DNA from: Rhodospirillaceae bacterium
GTDB taxonomy: Bacteria; Pseudomonadota; Alphaproteobacteria; DSM-16000; Inquilinaceae
Direction: 5' to 3'
Assembly: GCA_020638595.1 (NCBI GenBank)
Contig: JACKIG010000009.1
Location: 137,302 to 201,301, forward strand
Length of the DNA stretch: 64,000 bases
The translations under genes and the position numbers were made by a program. The notes under the pieces are model-generated. The model was given only the letters and a program-made list of their open reading frames with translations, made no database searches and had not been told where the DNA came from. This document shows, in pieces, positions 52,799-60,747 of this stretch (positions are counted from its first letter, which is position 1; each line of letters opens with the position of its first letter).

Positions 52799-53980
52799 CT
52801 AGCCGGCCGCGGCGCGGGCGGCCTGGCGCGCCGTCTCGCGGGCGATGCGGCGGGCGGCAAGCGCGGCGCTGCCTTCGCGCCTGCTTTCCGACTTCAGCTG
52901 GCCGCAGGCGGCCAGGATGTCGCGGCCGCGCGGCGCCCGCACCGGGCTGGCATAGCCCGCATCCATGACGATGCGCGAGAAGCGCTCGATGGCTTCGGGC
53001 GTCGCGCAGTCATAGGCCGATCCCGGCCAGGGGTTGAACGGGATCAGGTTGATCTTGGCCGGGATGCCGCGGATCAGGCGCACCAGCGCGCGGGCATCGG
53101 CGGGCGTGTCGTTGACGCCCTTCAGCATCACGTATTCGAAGGTGATGCGCCGCGCGTTGTTCAGGCCGGGATAGGACCGGCAGGCGGCCATCAGGTCGGC
53201 GATGGGGTATTTGCGGTTCAGCGGCACCAGCTCGTCGCGCAGTTCGTCGGTGACGGCGTGCAGGCTGACGGCCAGGTTCACGCCCAGTTCCGCCCCGCAG
53301 CGCTGCATCATCGGCACCACGCCCGCCGTCGACAGCGTGATGCGCCGGCGCGAGATGCTGATGCCCTCGTGGTCCATGACGATCTTCAAGGCCCGGGCCA
53401 CATTGTCGAAATTGTACAGCGGCTCCCCCATCCCCATCAGGACGATGTTGGAGATGCGGCGGTCGCCTTCGGGCCGCTGCCAGTCGTCCAGCGCTCCGCG
53501 CGCATGCATGACCTGGCCCACGATCTCCGCGGCCTGAAGGTTGCGCACCAGGCGCTGGGTGCCGGTGTGGCAGAAGCGGCAGGTCAGCGTGCAGCCCACC
53601 TGGCTGGACACGCACAGCGTGCCGCGGTCGTCCTCGGGGATATGCACCGCCTCGACCTCGTGGCCGTCGGCGAAGCGCAGCAGCCATTTCTGCGTGCCGT
53701 CGTCGCTGGCCTGGGCGGCGGCAACGGCCGGCCGGCCGATGGTGAACCGCTCCGCCAGGCGTTGGCGCAGTGGTTTGGCGATGTCCGACATCACCGCGAA
53801 ATCGGTCGCCCCGCGGCCGTAGATCCAGCGCCAGAGCTGCCGCGCGCGGAAGGCGGGCTCGCCCAGTTCGGCTATGGCCGCCGCCATCTCCTCCCGCGAC
53901 AGGCCGACAAGGTCGCGCGGGGCGTCGGCCGGCGCGGGCTTGTGGGCGGTGAAGACGGCGACGTGGCTGGAAACGCTCAT
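52799..53980 (-). CDS. rlmN: 23S rRNA (adenine-2503) C2-methyltransferase
   Basis: RlmN is a radical-SAM enzyme that methylates A2503 in 23S rRNA (and A37 in some tRNAs). The 393-residue protein has an N-terminal FRARQLWRWIYGRGATDF domain, the iron-sulfur motif CTLTCRFCHTG, MGMGEPLYNFDNV, VSLHAVTDELRDELVP and a catalytic cysteine near the end in ILAACGQL. The first mechanistic cysteine is in TLCVSSQVGC. The C-terminal tail is Ala/Arg-rich and longer than in E. coli. The start is ATG 53978-53980. Confidence 0.95.
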   Translation of the reverse strand: MSVSSHVAVFTAHKPAPADAPRDLVGLSREEMAAAIAELGEPAFRARQLWRWIYGRGATDFAVMSDIAKPLRQRLAERFTIGRPAVAAAQASDDGTQKWLLRFADGHEVEAVHIPEDDRGTLCVSSQVGCTLTCRFCHTGTQRLVRNLQAAEIVGQVMHARGALDDWQRPEGDRRISNIVLMGMGEPLYNFDNVARALKIVMDHEGISISRRRITLSTAGVVPMMQRCGAELGVNLAVSLHAVTDELRDELVPLNRKYPIADLMAACRSYPGLNNARRITFEYVMLKGVNDTPADARALVRLIRGIPAKINLIPFNPWPGSAYDCATPEAIERFSRIVMDAGYASPVRAPRGRDILAACGQLKSESRREGSAALAARRIARETARQAARAAAG

Positions 53981-54042
53981 GGCCTATCGGATATGGGGTG
54001 CGGCCGGCGTGCCGGCCAGCGCCCGGGCTTCCCCCGGCCGTG

Positions 54043-54582
54043 TCAGCGGCACAGCTCGTCGATCTGGTTGTGCGCGGCGGTGAACCCCAGCAGGCTGTAG
54101 GTATCGGTCGTGCGCGTGCCGCGGTTGGACGTGCCGCGCACCACCATGGTCGACCCCTGGATCATCGCCTGCACGATCCGCCGGTCGTCGTCGGCGTCAT
54201 AGGCCCAGGCGGTGTCGTTGCTGGTGAACAGGCGGAACTGCTGCGTGCCCACCGTCACCTCCGCCTCGCTGTCCGGCTGGAAGGTGTAGCCGGTGATGAT
54301 GCTGACGACGTCGCGGGTGTTTTCCGCCGGGCGGTGCGTGACCAGCATGAAGATGTCGCCGCGGCGGGTGTAGTTGCCCTCGTCCCGGGTGGGGCGGCTG
54401 GCGATGTAGCAGACGCGGTTGCCGTTCTCCATATAGGTGAAGGCATGCCAGTCCCGGTGGGTGCCGAGGTATTCCAGGTCTTCCTGCGCCCGGGCCTGTC
54501 CGGGTGCGGCCAGAATCGCCAGCGCGCCCAGTACCACGCCCGCCAGCCCGAGAAGAGTGCACCTGCGCGTCACCTTGCCCAT
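54043..54582 (-). CDS. IalB-family (invasion-associated locus B) periplasmic protein
   Basis: The 179-residue protein has a signal peptide (LLGLAGVVLGALAILAAPGQ) and the core of the IalB family: HRDWHAFTYMENGNRVCYI, RRGDIFMLVTHRP, TRDVVSIITGYTF and two conserved cysteines (Cys in NRVCYI and near the C-terminus, DELCR) that probably form a disulfide. In Bartonella, IalB is linked with erythrocyte invasion; in free-living relatives the role is unknown, probably envelope-related. The start is ATG 54580-54582. It is divergent from the sigma factor gene. Confidence 0.82.
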   Translation of the reverse strand: MGKVTRRCTLLGLAGVVLGALAILAAPGQARAQEDLEYLGTHRDWHAFTYMENGNRVCYIASRPTRDEGNYTRRGDIFMLVTHRPAENTRDVVSIITGYTFQPDSEAEVTVGTQQFRLFTSNDTAWAYDADDDRRIVQAMIQGSTMVVRGTSNRGTRTTDTYSLLGFTAAHNQIDELCR

Positions 54583-54708
54583 GAGCCTGTCCGTACCTCT
54601 GCGTTGTTGATCATCGTCCGAATGGCGTTCTACTGCGCCGCCGCCCGTTCCGCCATGGACGCATCGGACTGTTGGTGCGGTTTTGGTCAATTTTGCGGCC
54701 CGCCGAAG

Positions 54709-54738
54709 TGATCCGCGGGTGCCTGGCTTCCGTACCAG
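54709..54738 (+). promoter_or_regulatory. Weak candidate RpoE/ChrR-type promoter
   Basis: TGATCC (54709-54714) matches the -35 of the Rhodobacter RpoE (group with ChrR). Eighteen bases later comes TACCA, a poor match to the TAA-containing -10. If real, it would autoregulate the sigma-chrR operon, as in Rhodobacter. The -10 mismatch makes this tentative. Confidence 0.3.
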
Positions 54739-54854
54739 ATGCCATGCGTCAGGTCGACTCCCAGCCCGCCGGTTTCCCCCCAGGCGCCCCGATGCCGCCG
54801 ATGTGGCGCATGTCGTGGCTTGTGGGCGGCCTGTTGATGCCGTTGAATGGCGCC

Positions 54855-55439
54855 ATGTCGGACATCGATGCATCGACCCCGCAAGCCGTGGACGGCGACC
54901 TGCCGCTCAGTCGCCTGGTGCAGGCGGTGGCTGAGTCGCGGGACCGTTCGGCGTTCGCGTCCCTGTTCGCGTATTTCGCCCCCAGGATCAAGGCGTATCT
55001 GATGCGCGGTGGCGCCGATGCCGCAACGGCGGAGGAAATCGTCCAGGAGGTGATGATCGCCATCTGGCGCCGTGCCGAAACGTTCGATGCCGCGCAGGCT
55101 ACCGTCAGCACCTGGGTGTTCACCATCGCCCGCAACAAGCGCATCGACCTGCTGCGGCGCGAGCGGCGGGCCGAAGTCGACCCGGACGATCCCGCGCTGG
55201 TACCGGCACCGGAAGAGCTGGCCGATGTCAGGATCGCGGCCGGGCAGGACGCCGGCCGGCTGCAGGCGGCCATGCGCGGCCTGCCGGAAGAGCAGCACGA
55301 GCTGCTGCGCATGGCTTACTTCGACGACAAGCCGCACAGCGCCATCGCGGAGGCGAGCGGCCTGCCGCTGGGCACCGTGAAATCGCGGATCCGGCTGGCG
55401 CTGGCACGGCTGCGCAAGGAAATGAAGGTCGAGCATTGA
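54855..55439 (+). CDS. ECF RNA polymerase sigma factor
   Basis: The 194-residue product has sigma region 2 (FAPRIKAYLMRGGADAATAE; then VQEVMIAIWRRAETFD and STWVFTIARNKRIDLLRR) and region 4 (GLPEEQHELLRMAYFDDKPH; then GLPLGTVKSRIRLALARLRK). It is co-transcribed with a ChrR-type anti-sigma gene overlapping at its stop (TGATG), the layout of the RpoE-ChrR singlet-oxygen system of Rhodobacter. The start is uncertain: ATG 54855 gives the family N-terminus; in-frame ATGs at 54744, 54792 and 54837 are upstream. Confidence 0.9.
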   Translation: MSDIDASTPQAVDGDLPLSRLVQAVAESRDRSAFASLFAYFAPRIKAYLMRGGADAATAEEIVQEVMIAIWRRAETFDAAQATVSTWVFTIARNKRIDLLRRERRAEVDPDDPALVPAPEELADVRIAAGQDAGRLQAAMRGLPEEQHELLRMAYFDDKPHSAIAEASGLPLGTVKSRIRLALARLRKEMKVEH

Positions 55440-56125
55440 TGGGCAAGACTGTCTCCGGTTCGGATATGCCCTGCCCCAGCCATCATCCCGACGAGGGGCT
55501 GGTGATGGACTATGCCACGGGGGCGGCCTGCGAGGCGGGGTCGCTGATCCTGGCTTCGCATATGACCCTGTGTCCGCGGTGCCGCAGCCTGGCCGAGGCC
55601 TGCGACGTGGTCGGCGGCTCGCTGCTGGCGGAGATCGAGCCGGAACCGGTGAGCAAGCGATGCCTGTTGGCGGTCCTGGCGGGCATCGGCGATCGCCGTG
55701 GCGCGGCGTCCGACCCCGCGCGCCCGCGGCCGCCGGCCGATATCGTGCTGCCGGCACCCCTGCGCAACCACCTGGGCACCGATCTCAACGGCGTGGCATG
55801 GCGCAGGGTGATGCCCGGGATCGAGGAAGCGCATGTGCCGACCTGCGGCGGCCGGTTCAAGGGCCGCCTGATGCGCATCGCCGCCGGCGTCGCCGTGCCG
55901 CGGCACACCCATGACGGTGTCGAGATGACGTTGGTGCTGGCCGGCGGCTTCAGTGACGAGCACGGCCGCTACTACCGCGGCGACCTGTCCGTCTCGGGCC
56001 CGGAGATCGACCATGCGCCGGTGGTGGATGCCGACGGCGAATGCGTCTGCTTCGTTGCTACCGACGGGCCGATGAAGCTGACCGGCCCGGTCGCCCGCCT
56101 GTTCAGCCGGTTCATCAGGTTCTAG
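55439..56125 (+). CDS. ChrR-family anti-sigma factor (zinc, cupin)
   Basis: The 228-residue protein has an N-terminal zinc anti-sigma domain: the histidines in CPSHHPDEG and SHMTLCPRC, with the two cysteines C-x2-C, match the HCC zinc pattern of ChrR. The C-terminal part is a cupin domain (RLMRIAAGVAVPRHTHDGVE ... ATDGPMK). In Rhodobacter, ChrR holds RpoE until singlet oxygen acts. No membrane segment is present. The ATG at 55439 shares one base with the sigma stop codon, so translation is coupled. Confidence 0.9.
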   Translation: MGKTVSGSDMPCPSHHPDEGLVMDYATGAACEAGSLILASHMTLCPRCRSLAEACDVVGGSLLAEIEPEPVSKRCLLAVLAGIGDRRGAASDPARPRPPADIVLPAPLRNHLGTDLNGVAWRRVMPGIEEAHVPTCGGRFKGRLMRIAAGVAVPRHTHDGVEMTLVLAGGFSDEHGRYYRGDLSVSGPEIDHAPVVDADGECVCFVATDGPMKLTGPVARLFSRFIRF

Positions 56126-56275
56126 CGCCGATCCTGGGTTGCGGTCTTTCCCGGCGCGCCCCGGGCTGACCTCGCAACATTGACGCACGCCTTTGCATCT
56201 GCGGCCCGGTCGGCCTAGGCTGGATTGTTGCACTGCAAACCAGTGCGGCGGGAACGCTGTACAGGGACGAAGGCG

Positions 56276-57421
56276 ATGGGTGAGGGCCCGATCTTCCGAT
56301 ATCGGGCGTTGCGGGCATCGGGTGCGCTGAAGCCCGACCCGGAGCAGGAATTGGCGGCGGAGAAGCTCCAGGCGCTGCACCATGCGCTGGTGGACTATCA
56401 GCCGCAGAGCGGGGTCACGGGCTGGCGCGCTCGCCTGGGCATCAGCCGCCGGCCGAAGGAGGCCGCGCCCCAGGGCCTGTACATCTTCGGCGGGGTCGGG
56501 CGCGGCAAGAGCATGGTCATGGACCTGTTCTTCGAGACCGCGCCCGTGGCGGCCAAGCGGCGCGTGCATTTCCACGCCTTCATGCTGGAGGTGCATGACC
56601 GCCTGCATGCCTGGCGCAAGGCCCCGCACAACCGCCCGCAGATCCGCCGCGCCGGCCGCGATGCCGACGACATCCAGGTGCTGGCCCATGTGCTGGCGGA
56701 CGAGGTCTGGCTGCTCTGTTTCGACGAGTTCCATGTCGTCGACATCGCCGATGCCATGATCCTCGGCCGGCTGTTCACGCAGCTATTCGAACTGGGCGTG
56801 GTGGTGGTCGCCACGTCCAACTGGGCGCCGGACGACCTCTACAAGGGCGGGTTGCAGCGCGAGCTGTTCCTGCCGTTCATCGCGCTTCTGAAGGAGCGGC
56901 TGGACGTGCTGGAACTGGACCACGGCGTCGACTACCGGATCGAGCGGCTGAAGGGCCAGCAGCTCTACCACCATCCGCTGGGGGCGCAGTCCAGCCGGGC
57001 GCTGGCTCGTGCCTTCGCCGAGATCACCGACGGGGCGGAAGCGGCGCCCGACAGCCTGATCCTGAAGGGCCGGACGCTGGAAATCCCGCGCGCCGCCCGC
57101 GGCGCCGCCTGGTTCGCCTATGAGGACCTGTGCGAGCGGCCGCTGGGCCCCGCCGACTACCTGGCGCTGGCGGTGCATTTCCACACGGTGCTGGTGGACG
57201 GCGTGCCGCGCTTCACCGAGGACAAGCGCAATGCCGCCAAGCGCTTCATCACCCTGATCGATGCGCTCTACGAACACCGGTCCTACGCCATCATCGCCGC
57301 CGAGGTGGCGCCCGACCGGCTGAACGGGACGGAGACGCATGCGCTGGAATTCACCCGCACCGTCAGCCGCATCATCGAGATGCAGGCGGAGGACTATCGC
57401 CAGCGGGCGCACCTGACCTAG
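56276..57421 (+). CDS. zapE: AFG1/ZapE-type ATPase
   Basis: The 381-residue AAA-like ATPase has Walker A in FGGVGRGKSMVMDLFFE, a Walker B in LLCFDEFHVVDIADAMIL, and the family segment VVATSNWAPDDLYKGGLQR. Members are mitochondrial AFG1 (LACE1) homologues; the E. coli ZapE binds the Z-ring. It contains a conserved FHTVLVDGVPRFTEDKRNAA near the C-terminus. The start is ATG 56276 (GGGACGAAGG upstream); the gene is usually close to mdh in this class but not here. Confidence 0.9.
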   Translation: MGEGPIFRYRALRASGALKPDPEQELAAEKLQALHHALVDYQPQSGVTGWRARLGISRRPKEAAPQGLYIFGGVGRGKSMVMDLFFETAPVAAKRRVHFHAFMLEVHDRLHAWRKAPHNRPQIRRAGRDADDIQVLAHVLADEVWLLCFDEFHVVDIADAMILGRLFTQLFELGVVVVATSNWAPDDLYKGGLQRELFLPFIALLKERLDVLELDHGVDYRIERLKGQQLYHHPLGAQSSRALARAFAEITDGAEAAPDSLILKGRTLEIPRAARGAAWFAYEDLCERPLGPADYLALAVHFHTVLVDGVPRFTEDKRNAAKRFITLIDALYEHRSYAIIAAEVAPDRLNGTETHALEFTRTVSRIIEMQAEDYRQRAHLT

Positions 57422-57454
57422 AGACTGCTTCAGCGAAGATGTCGACCATATGAA

Positions 57455-57508
57455 TGAGAGCAAGATTCGGACATCCGGCCGATCCTGCCTGATGTCATCT
57501 TGCTCTCA
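57455..57508. repeat. 12-base perfect inverted repeat, partly within a gene end
   Basis: TGAGAGCAAGAT (57455-57466) is repeated in reverse complement at 57497-57508 (ATCTTGCTCTCA), with inner GACATC/GATGTC arms that could extend the stem. The right arm is the last codons and stop of the flippase-like gene; the left arm is beyond it. It lies between convergent stops of zapE and the flippase-like gene. It may be a terminator without a U-tract, or a small inverted duplication of the gene end. Confidence 0.6.
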
Positions 57509-58475
57509 GGCGCCGTCCGGCCAGATCGGTGGCCAGCCACACGGCACCGCCCACCAGCCCGGCCGCTGCCAGCACCGCCCCGAAGACCAGCGAGGTGGCC
57601 AGGGCCGCATCCTCCGCCACGCCGGCATAGCCCAGCCCGATGACCATGGCGCCCTCGCGCACGCCCCAGCCGGCGATGGACACCGGTGCCATGGTGACGA
57701 TCAGCACCGCAGGGCCGATGACCAGGAACTGGCCCAGCGTGGCGGGCGTGGCGAAGATCCAGCCGATGGCGGCCAGGATCAGGATGCTGCCCAGGTGGAT
57801 GACCACCGACAGGGCCAGCGCCGTGCCCAGGATGCGCGGCGCCCGCAAGAGGCAGCGCAAGGCCAGGCCGACGGATTTCAGCGCATGCAGCGGTTTCCAG
57901 CGCTGCCAGCGCAGCGGCAGCCAGCCGAGGCCGGCCACCAGGACGATGCCGCCGATGCCGGCCGCACAGATCATCAGCGCCGACCACGCGGCCACGCCGC
58001 CGCCGGTCAGCCGGAACAGCCAGGGCAGGCCCGCCAGCACGATCGCGATCAGGGCGGCAAGGGCCACCGCCCTGTCGACGACGACGCTGGCGACGGCGTC
58101 CGTCAGCCGCACGCCGCGGCGGAAGGCGGCCCAGGCGCGCACGGCGTCGGCGCCCAGGGTCGACGGTACCGCTTGCAGGAAGAACAGGCTGAGGAAGACG
58201 ATCCGCACCGCCGGCAGCGGGCGGCCGTGCCCTTCCAGCGCGCGCAGGACCAGCCGCCAGCGCCACGCCTGAAGCACCGCCAAACCCAGCATCGCCGCCA
58301 CCAGCCCCACCAGTGGCCCCACCGCGGCCTCCGACAGGCGGCTGGCCAGCGCGTCGCGGTCGACGCCGCTCAACACCCAGGCCAGCAGGGCGGCGGACAG
58401 TCCGATCTTGACCGCCAGCGAGGCGGCGGCCCGCAGGCGTCCGGCAGTCGGGCGCGATCCCGCCTCAGCCGGCAC
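57495..58475 (-). CDS. Flippase-like membrane protein (LPG synthase TM domain family)
   Basis: The 326-residue protein has about eight hydrophobic segments and belongs to the YbhN/MprF-N-terminal family (PF03706 type): a start VKIGLSAALLAWVLSGVD, AWRWRLVLRALEG, the conserved LFFLQAVPSTLGADAVRAW and APVSIAGWGVREGAMVIGL. Such proteins are proposed to move lipid-linked intermediates. The start is GTG 58473-58475 and overlaps the methyltransferase gene by 11 bases. It is the last gene of the four-gene minus-strand glycan cluster. Confidence 0.82.
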   Translation of the reverse strand: MPAEAGSRPTAGRLRAAASLAVKIGLSAALLAWVLSGVDRDALASRLSEAAVGPLVGLVAAMLGLAVLQAWRWRLVLRALEGHGRPLPAVRIVFLSLFFLQAVPSTLGADAVRAWAAFRRGVRLTDAVASVVVDRAVALAALIAIVLAGLPWLFRLTGGGVAAWSALMICAAGIGGIVLVAGLGWLPLRWQRWKPLHALKSVGLALRCLLRAPRILGTALALSVVIHLGSILILAAIGWIFATPATLGQFLVIGPAVLIVTMAPVSIAGWGVREGAMVIGLGYAGVAEDAALATSLVFGAVLAAAGLVGGAVWLATDLAGRRLRAR

Positions 58476-59190
58476 GGTCCAGCACCAGCAGCAGCCGGAA
58501 GCCCATCAGCCGGCCCAGCACCGGCTCCAGCCCCCGTTCGACCCACAGGGCGGCCGGAACAAGGGCGGCGGGGATCAGGCTCCACGGCCGGAAACCGCCC
58601 GACAGCGGATAGGCAAGCAGGCTCAGATACCGTGCCTGCGACAGCCGCAGCCCGGGCACCGCCTCTGCCAGGGCGGCCGCATGGCGGCGCACCAGCAGGC
58701 TCGCCACCGCCTGGTTGGCATCGAACGGGTCGCGGTCGGGGCTCAACGGGCCGTCGGCCAGGGGGTCGGCGGCCATGTCCACCGGCTCGGGATGGAAGCG
58801 GTGATAGAAGGGGTGGCTCAGCGGCGTGATCGCCGGTTCCAGCAGCACCAGCCGGCCGCCCGGTTGCAGCAGCCGTTCCGCCTCGCGCAGGAAGCGGACC
58901 GGGCGTTCGATGTGGTGCAGCACGTCGACGGCGACGATGTTGGCGAAGACGGCAGGCGCGAAGGGCAGTGCCTGGGCGTCGGCGGCGACGTCCAGCCAGG
59001 GCAGGACGACGATGTCGCTGGAAACGACGTCGGGCAGCAGCGCCTTCAGGTTGCCCGACCCACCGCCGACCTCCAATGTCCGCCCGGGCCGGCAGGCGGC
59101 GACGATGCGCCGGTAGTAGTCGCCGTAGATGGCGCGCAGGACCGGCTTTTCGTCCCAGGTCTGCCGCTGCTGGTGCAGCTTGCCGGTCAC
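58465..59190 (-). CDS. SAM-dependent class I methyltransferase
   Basis: The 241-residue protein is a stand-alone class I methyltransferase: LEVGGGSGNLKALLPDVVSS (SAM loop), the acidic WLDVAADAQALPFAP, and FANIVAVDVLHHIERPVRFL. It resembles methyltransferases of cell-surface sugar clusters. There is also a C-terminal hydrophobic stretch (FRPWSLIPAALVPAALWVE). The start is GTG 59188-59190. It sits between the fused methyltransferase-GT2 gene (59 bases) and the flippase-like gene (overlap). Confidence 0.85.
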   Translation of the reverse strand: MTGKLHQQRQTWDEKPVLRAIYGDYYRRIVAACRPGRTLEVGGGSGNLKALLPDVVSSDIVVLPWLDVAADAQALPFAPAVFANIVAVDVLHHIERPVRFLREAERLLQPGGRLVLLEPAITPLSHPFYHRFHPEPVDMAADPLADGPLSPDRDPFDANQAVASLLVRRHAAALAEAVPGLRLSQARYLSLLAYPLSGGFRPWSLIPAALVPAALWVERGLEPVLGRLMGFRLLLVLDRAG

Positions 59191-59249
59191 GCGGCGCGGC
59201 CCCTACAGCCTGTCGCCGTCCAGGTTGCGGCTGCCAATGTCGACACCGC

Positions 59250-60704
59250 CTACAGCGCTTTCAGTTTGCGGAAGGCGAACACCACCATGCGCAGCAGCAG
59301 CCAGCCATGGCGGAAGCGCGAGATCTGGGTGGAGCCGTAGCTGCGCGCGGCATAGCGCACCGGCACCTCGACGATCTTCAGGTTCAGCTTGGCCGCGCCG
59401 AAGATCAGGTCGAAATCCCCGAACGGATCGAAGTCGCCGAAATAGGCGCGATTGGCGGCGATGCGGCGATAGGCGCTGGCCGTCAGCACCTTGGTGCCGC
59501 ACAGCGTGTCGGTGAACGACTGGTTCAAGAGGTACGAGAAGATGGTCGCGAAGACGCGGTTGGCCCAGTAGTTCAGGAAGCGCATCGCCTCGCGCTCCAT
59601 CGGATAGACGAAGCGGGTGCCGTTGACGAAATCGGCCTGCCCGCGTTCGATCAGCCGATGGAACTTGGGGATGTCTTCCGGCGGGACGGTCAGGTCGGCA
59701 TCCAGGATGACCAGGACATCGCCCGAAGCGGCGTCGAAGGCGGCCCGCACCGCATCGCCCTTGCCCCGCCCCGGCTGCTGCAGGCAGGTGATCTTGTGGT
59801 CCGGATAGGCGGCCTGCACGCGCAGGATCTCGTCCCAGGTGCCGTCGCTGGAATGGCCCTCGACGAACACGATCTCCTGGTCGGGGGCGAACTGCGGCAG
59901 GCGCTGCACCGCCGCTTCGATATTGCCGCGCTCGTTGCGCGCCGGCACCACGACCGAGCAGGACAGCGCCCGGGGCCGTTGCAGGTCGCGTGAGCGGGCG
60001 ACGACGTAGTGGCGCAGGCACAACAGCCGGATCAGCGGCAGCGGGGCGAGGAAGCGGTTGACCAGGCTGCCCAGGCCAAGCAGCCGCCGGGGCACCAGCG
60101 TGCGCCACTCGCGCTTGATCGGCTCGAACCCGCCCAGCGCCAGCAGGTTGACGATCTCCGCCGACGACAGCCAGTTGACCTGCCCCGACGGCATGCGCGC
60201 GCCGAGGGCGGTGCCCAGCTTCAGCACCGGTTCCCACAGATGGGAATAATGGGCGACGATGATGCGCGTGTGCGGGCCCGACAGCGCCTGCAGCCGCTCC
60301 AGCGCCGCCTGGCAGTCGTCGAGGAAGCCCAGCGTATCCGACAGCACGATGACGTCGAACGGCCCGCGGGCGGCCAGCGCGTCGATGACGGCGGGGTCTT
60401 CCATGTCGCCGACCAGGAAGTCCAGCGGCCCGGGCCGCGACCGCGCTTCGGCGATCATGGCGGGGCTCAGGTCGACGCCCACGCCCTCGCTCGGCTCCAG
60501 CGCCGCCAGCAGGCGGCCGGTACCGCAGCCCAGGTCCAGCACCTTCTGCCCCGGCGCCACCAGGAAGCGCATGAAGCGGTGGTCGACGCGATAGAAATAG
60601 CGGTTGCGGTCGATCCAGCGGTCGCGGACCGGGGCCAGCCGGTCGAACAGGGCGCGCAGGCCGCGCTTGCGGTCGGGGGTGTGGGGCAGGGCGTCGGATG
60701 GCAT
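59250..60704 (-). CDS. Fused methyltransferase and GT2 glycosyltransferase
   Basis: The protein of about 484 residues has an N-terminal class I methyltransferase domain (VLDLGCGTGRLLAALE, DVIVLSDTLGFLDD; about 45-190) joined by a linker (residues about 195-245) to a DPM1-like GT2 glycosyltransferase (about 250-484): SVVVPARNERGNIEAAVQRL, EGHSSDGTWDEIL, VILDADLTVPPEDIPKF (metal-binding DxD), DTLCGTKVL and FGDFDLIFG. It probably transfers a sugar to a polyprenyl phosphate or similar. The N-terminus is uncertain; ATG 60702-60704 is listed but TTG at 60743 is possible. Confidence 0.85.
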   Translation of the reverse strand: MPSDALPHTPDRKRGLRALFDRLAPVRDRWIDRNRYFYRVDHRFMRFLVAPGQKVLDLGCGTGRLLAALEPSEGVGVDLSPAMIAEARSRPGPLDFLVGDMEDPAVIDALAARGPFDVIVLSDTLGFLDDCQAALERLQALSGPHTRIIVAHYSHLWEPVLKLGTALGARMPSGQVNWLSSAEIVNLLALGGFEPIKREWRTLVPRRLLGLGSLVNRFLAPLPLIRLLCLRHYVVARSRDLQRPRALSCSVVVPARNERGNIEAAVQRLPQFAPDQEIVFVEGHSSDGTWDEILRVQAAYPDHKITCLQQPGRGKGDAVRAAFDAASGDVLVILDADLTVPPEDIPKFHRLIERGQADFVNGTRFVYPMEREAMRFLNYWANRVFATIFSYLLNQSFTDTLCGTKVLTASAYRRIAANRAYFGDFDPFGDFDLIFGAAKLNLKIVEVPVRYAARSYGSTQISRFRHGWLLLRMVVFAFRKLKAL

Positions 60705-60747
60705 GTCGGGCCGCGTGTCGGTCTTATGGTCGGTCGCTGTCAAGGGG

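Noticed and set aside
54672..54854. Longer version of the ECF sigma factor starting at 54672
   Set aside because: The extra N-terminal residues do not resemble sigma region 1 and the start at 54855 gives the family length; upstream ATGs are kept only as alternatives.
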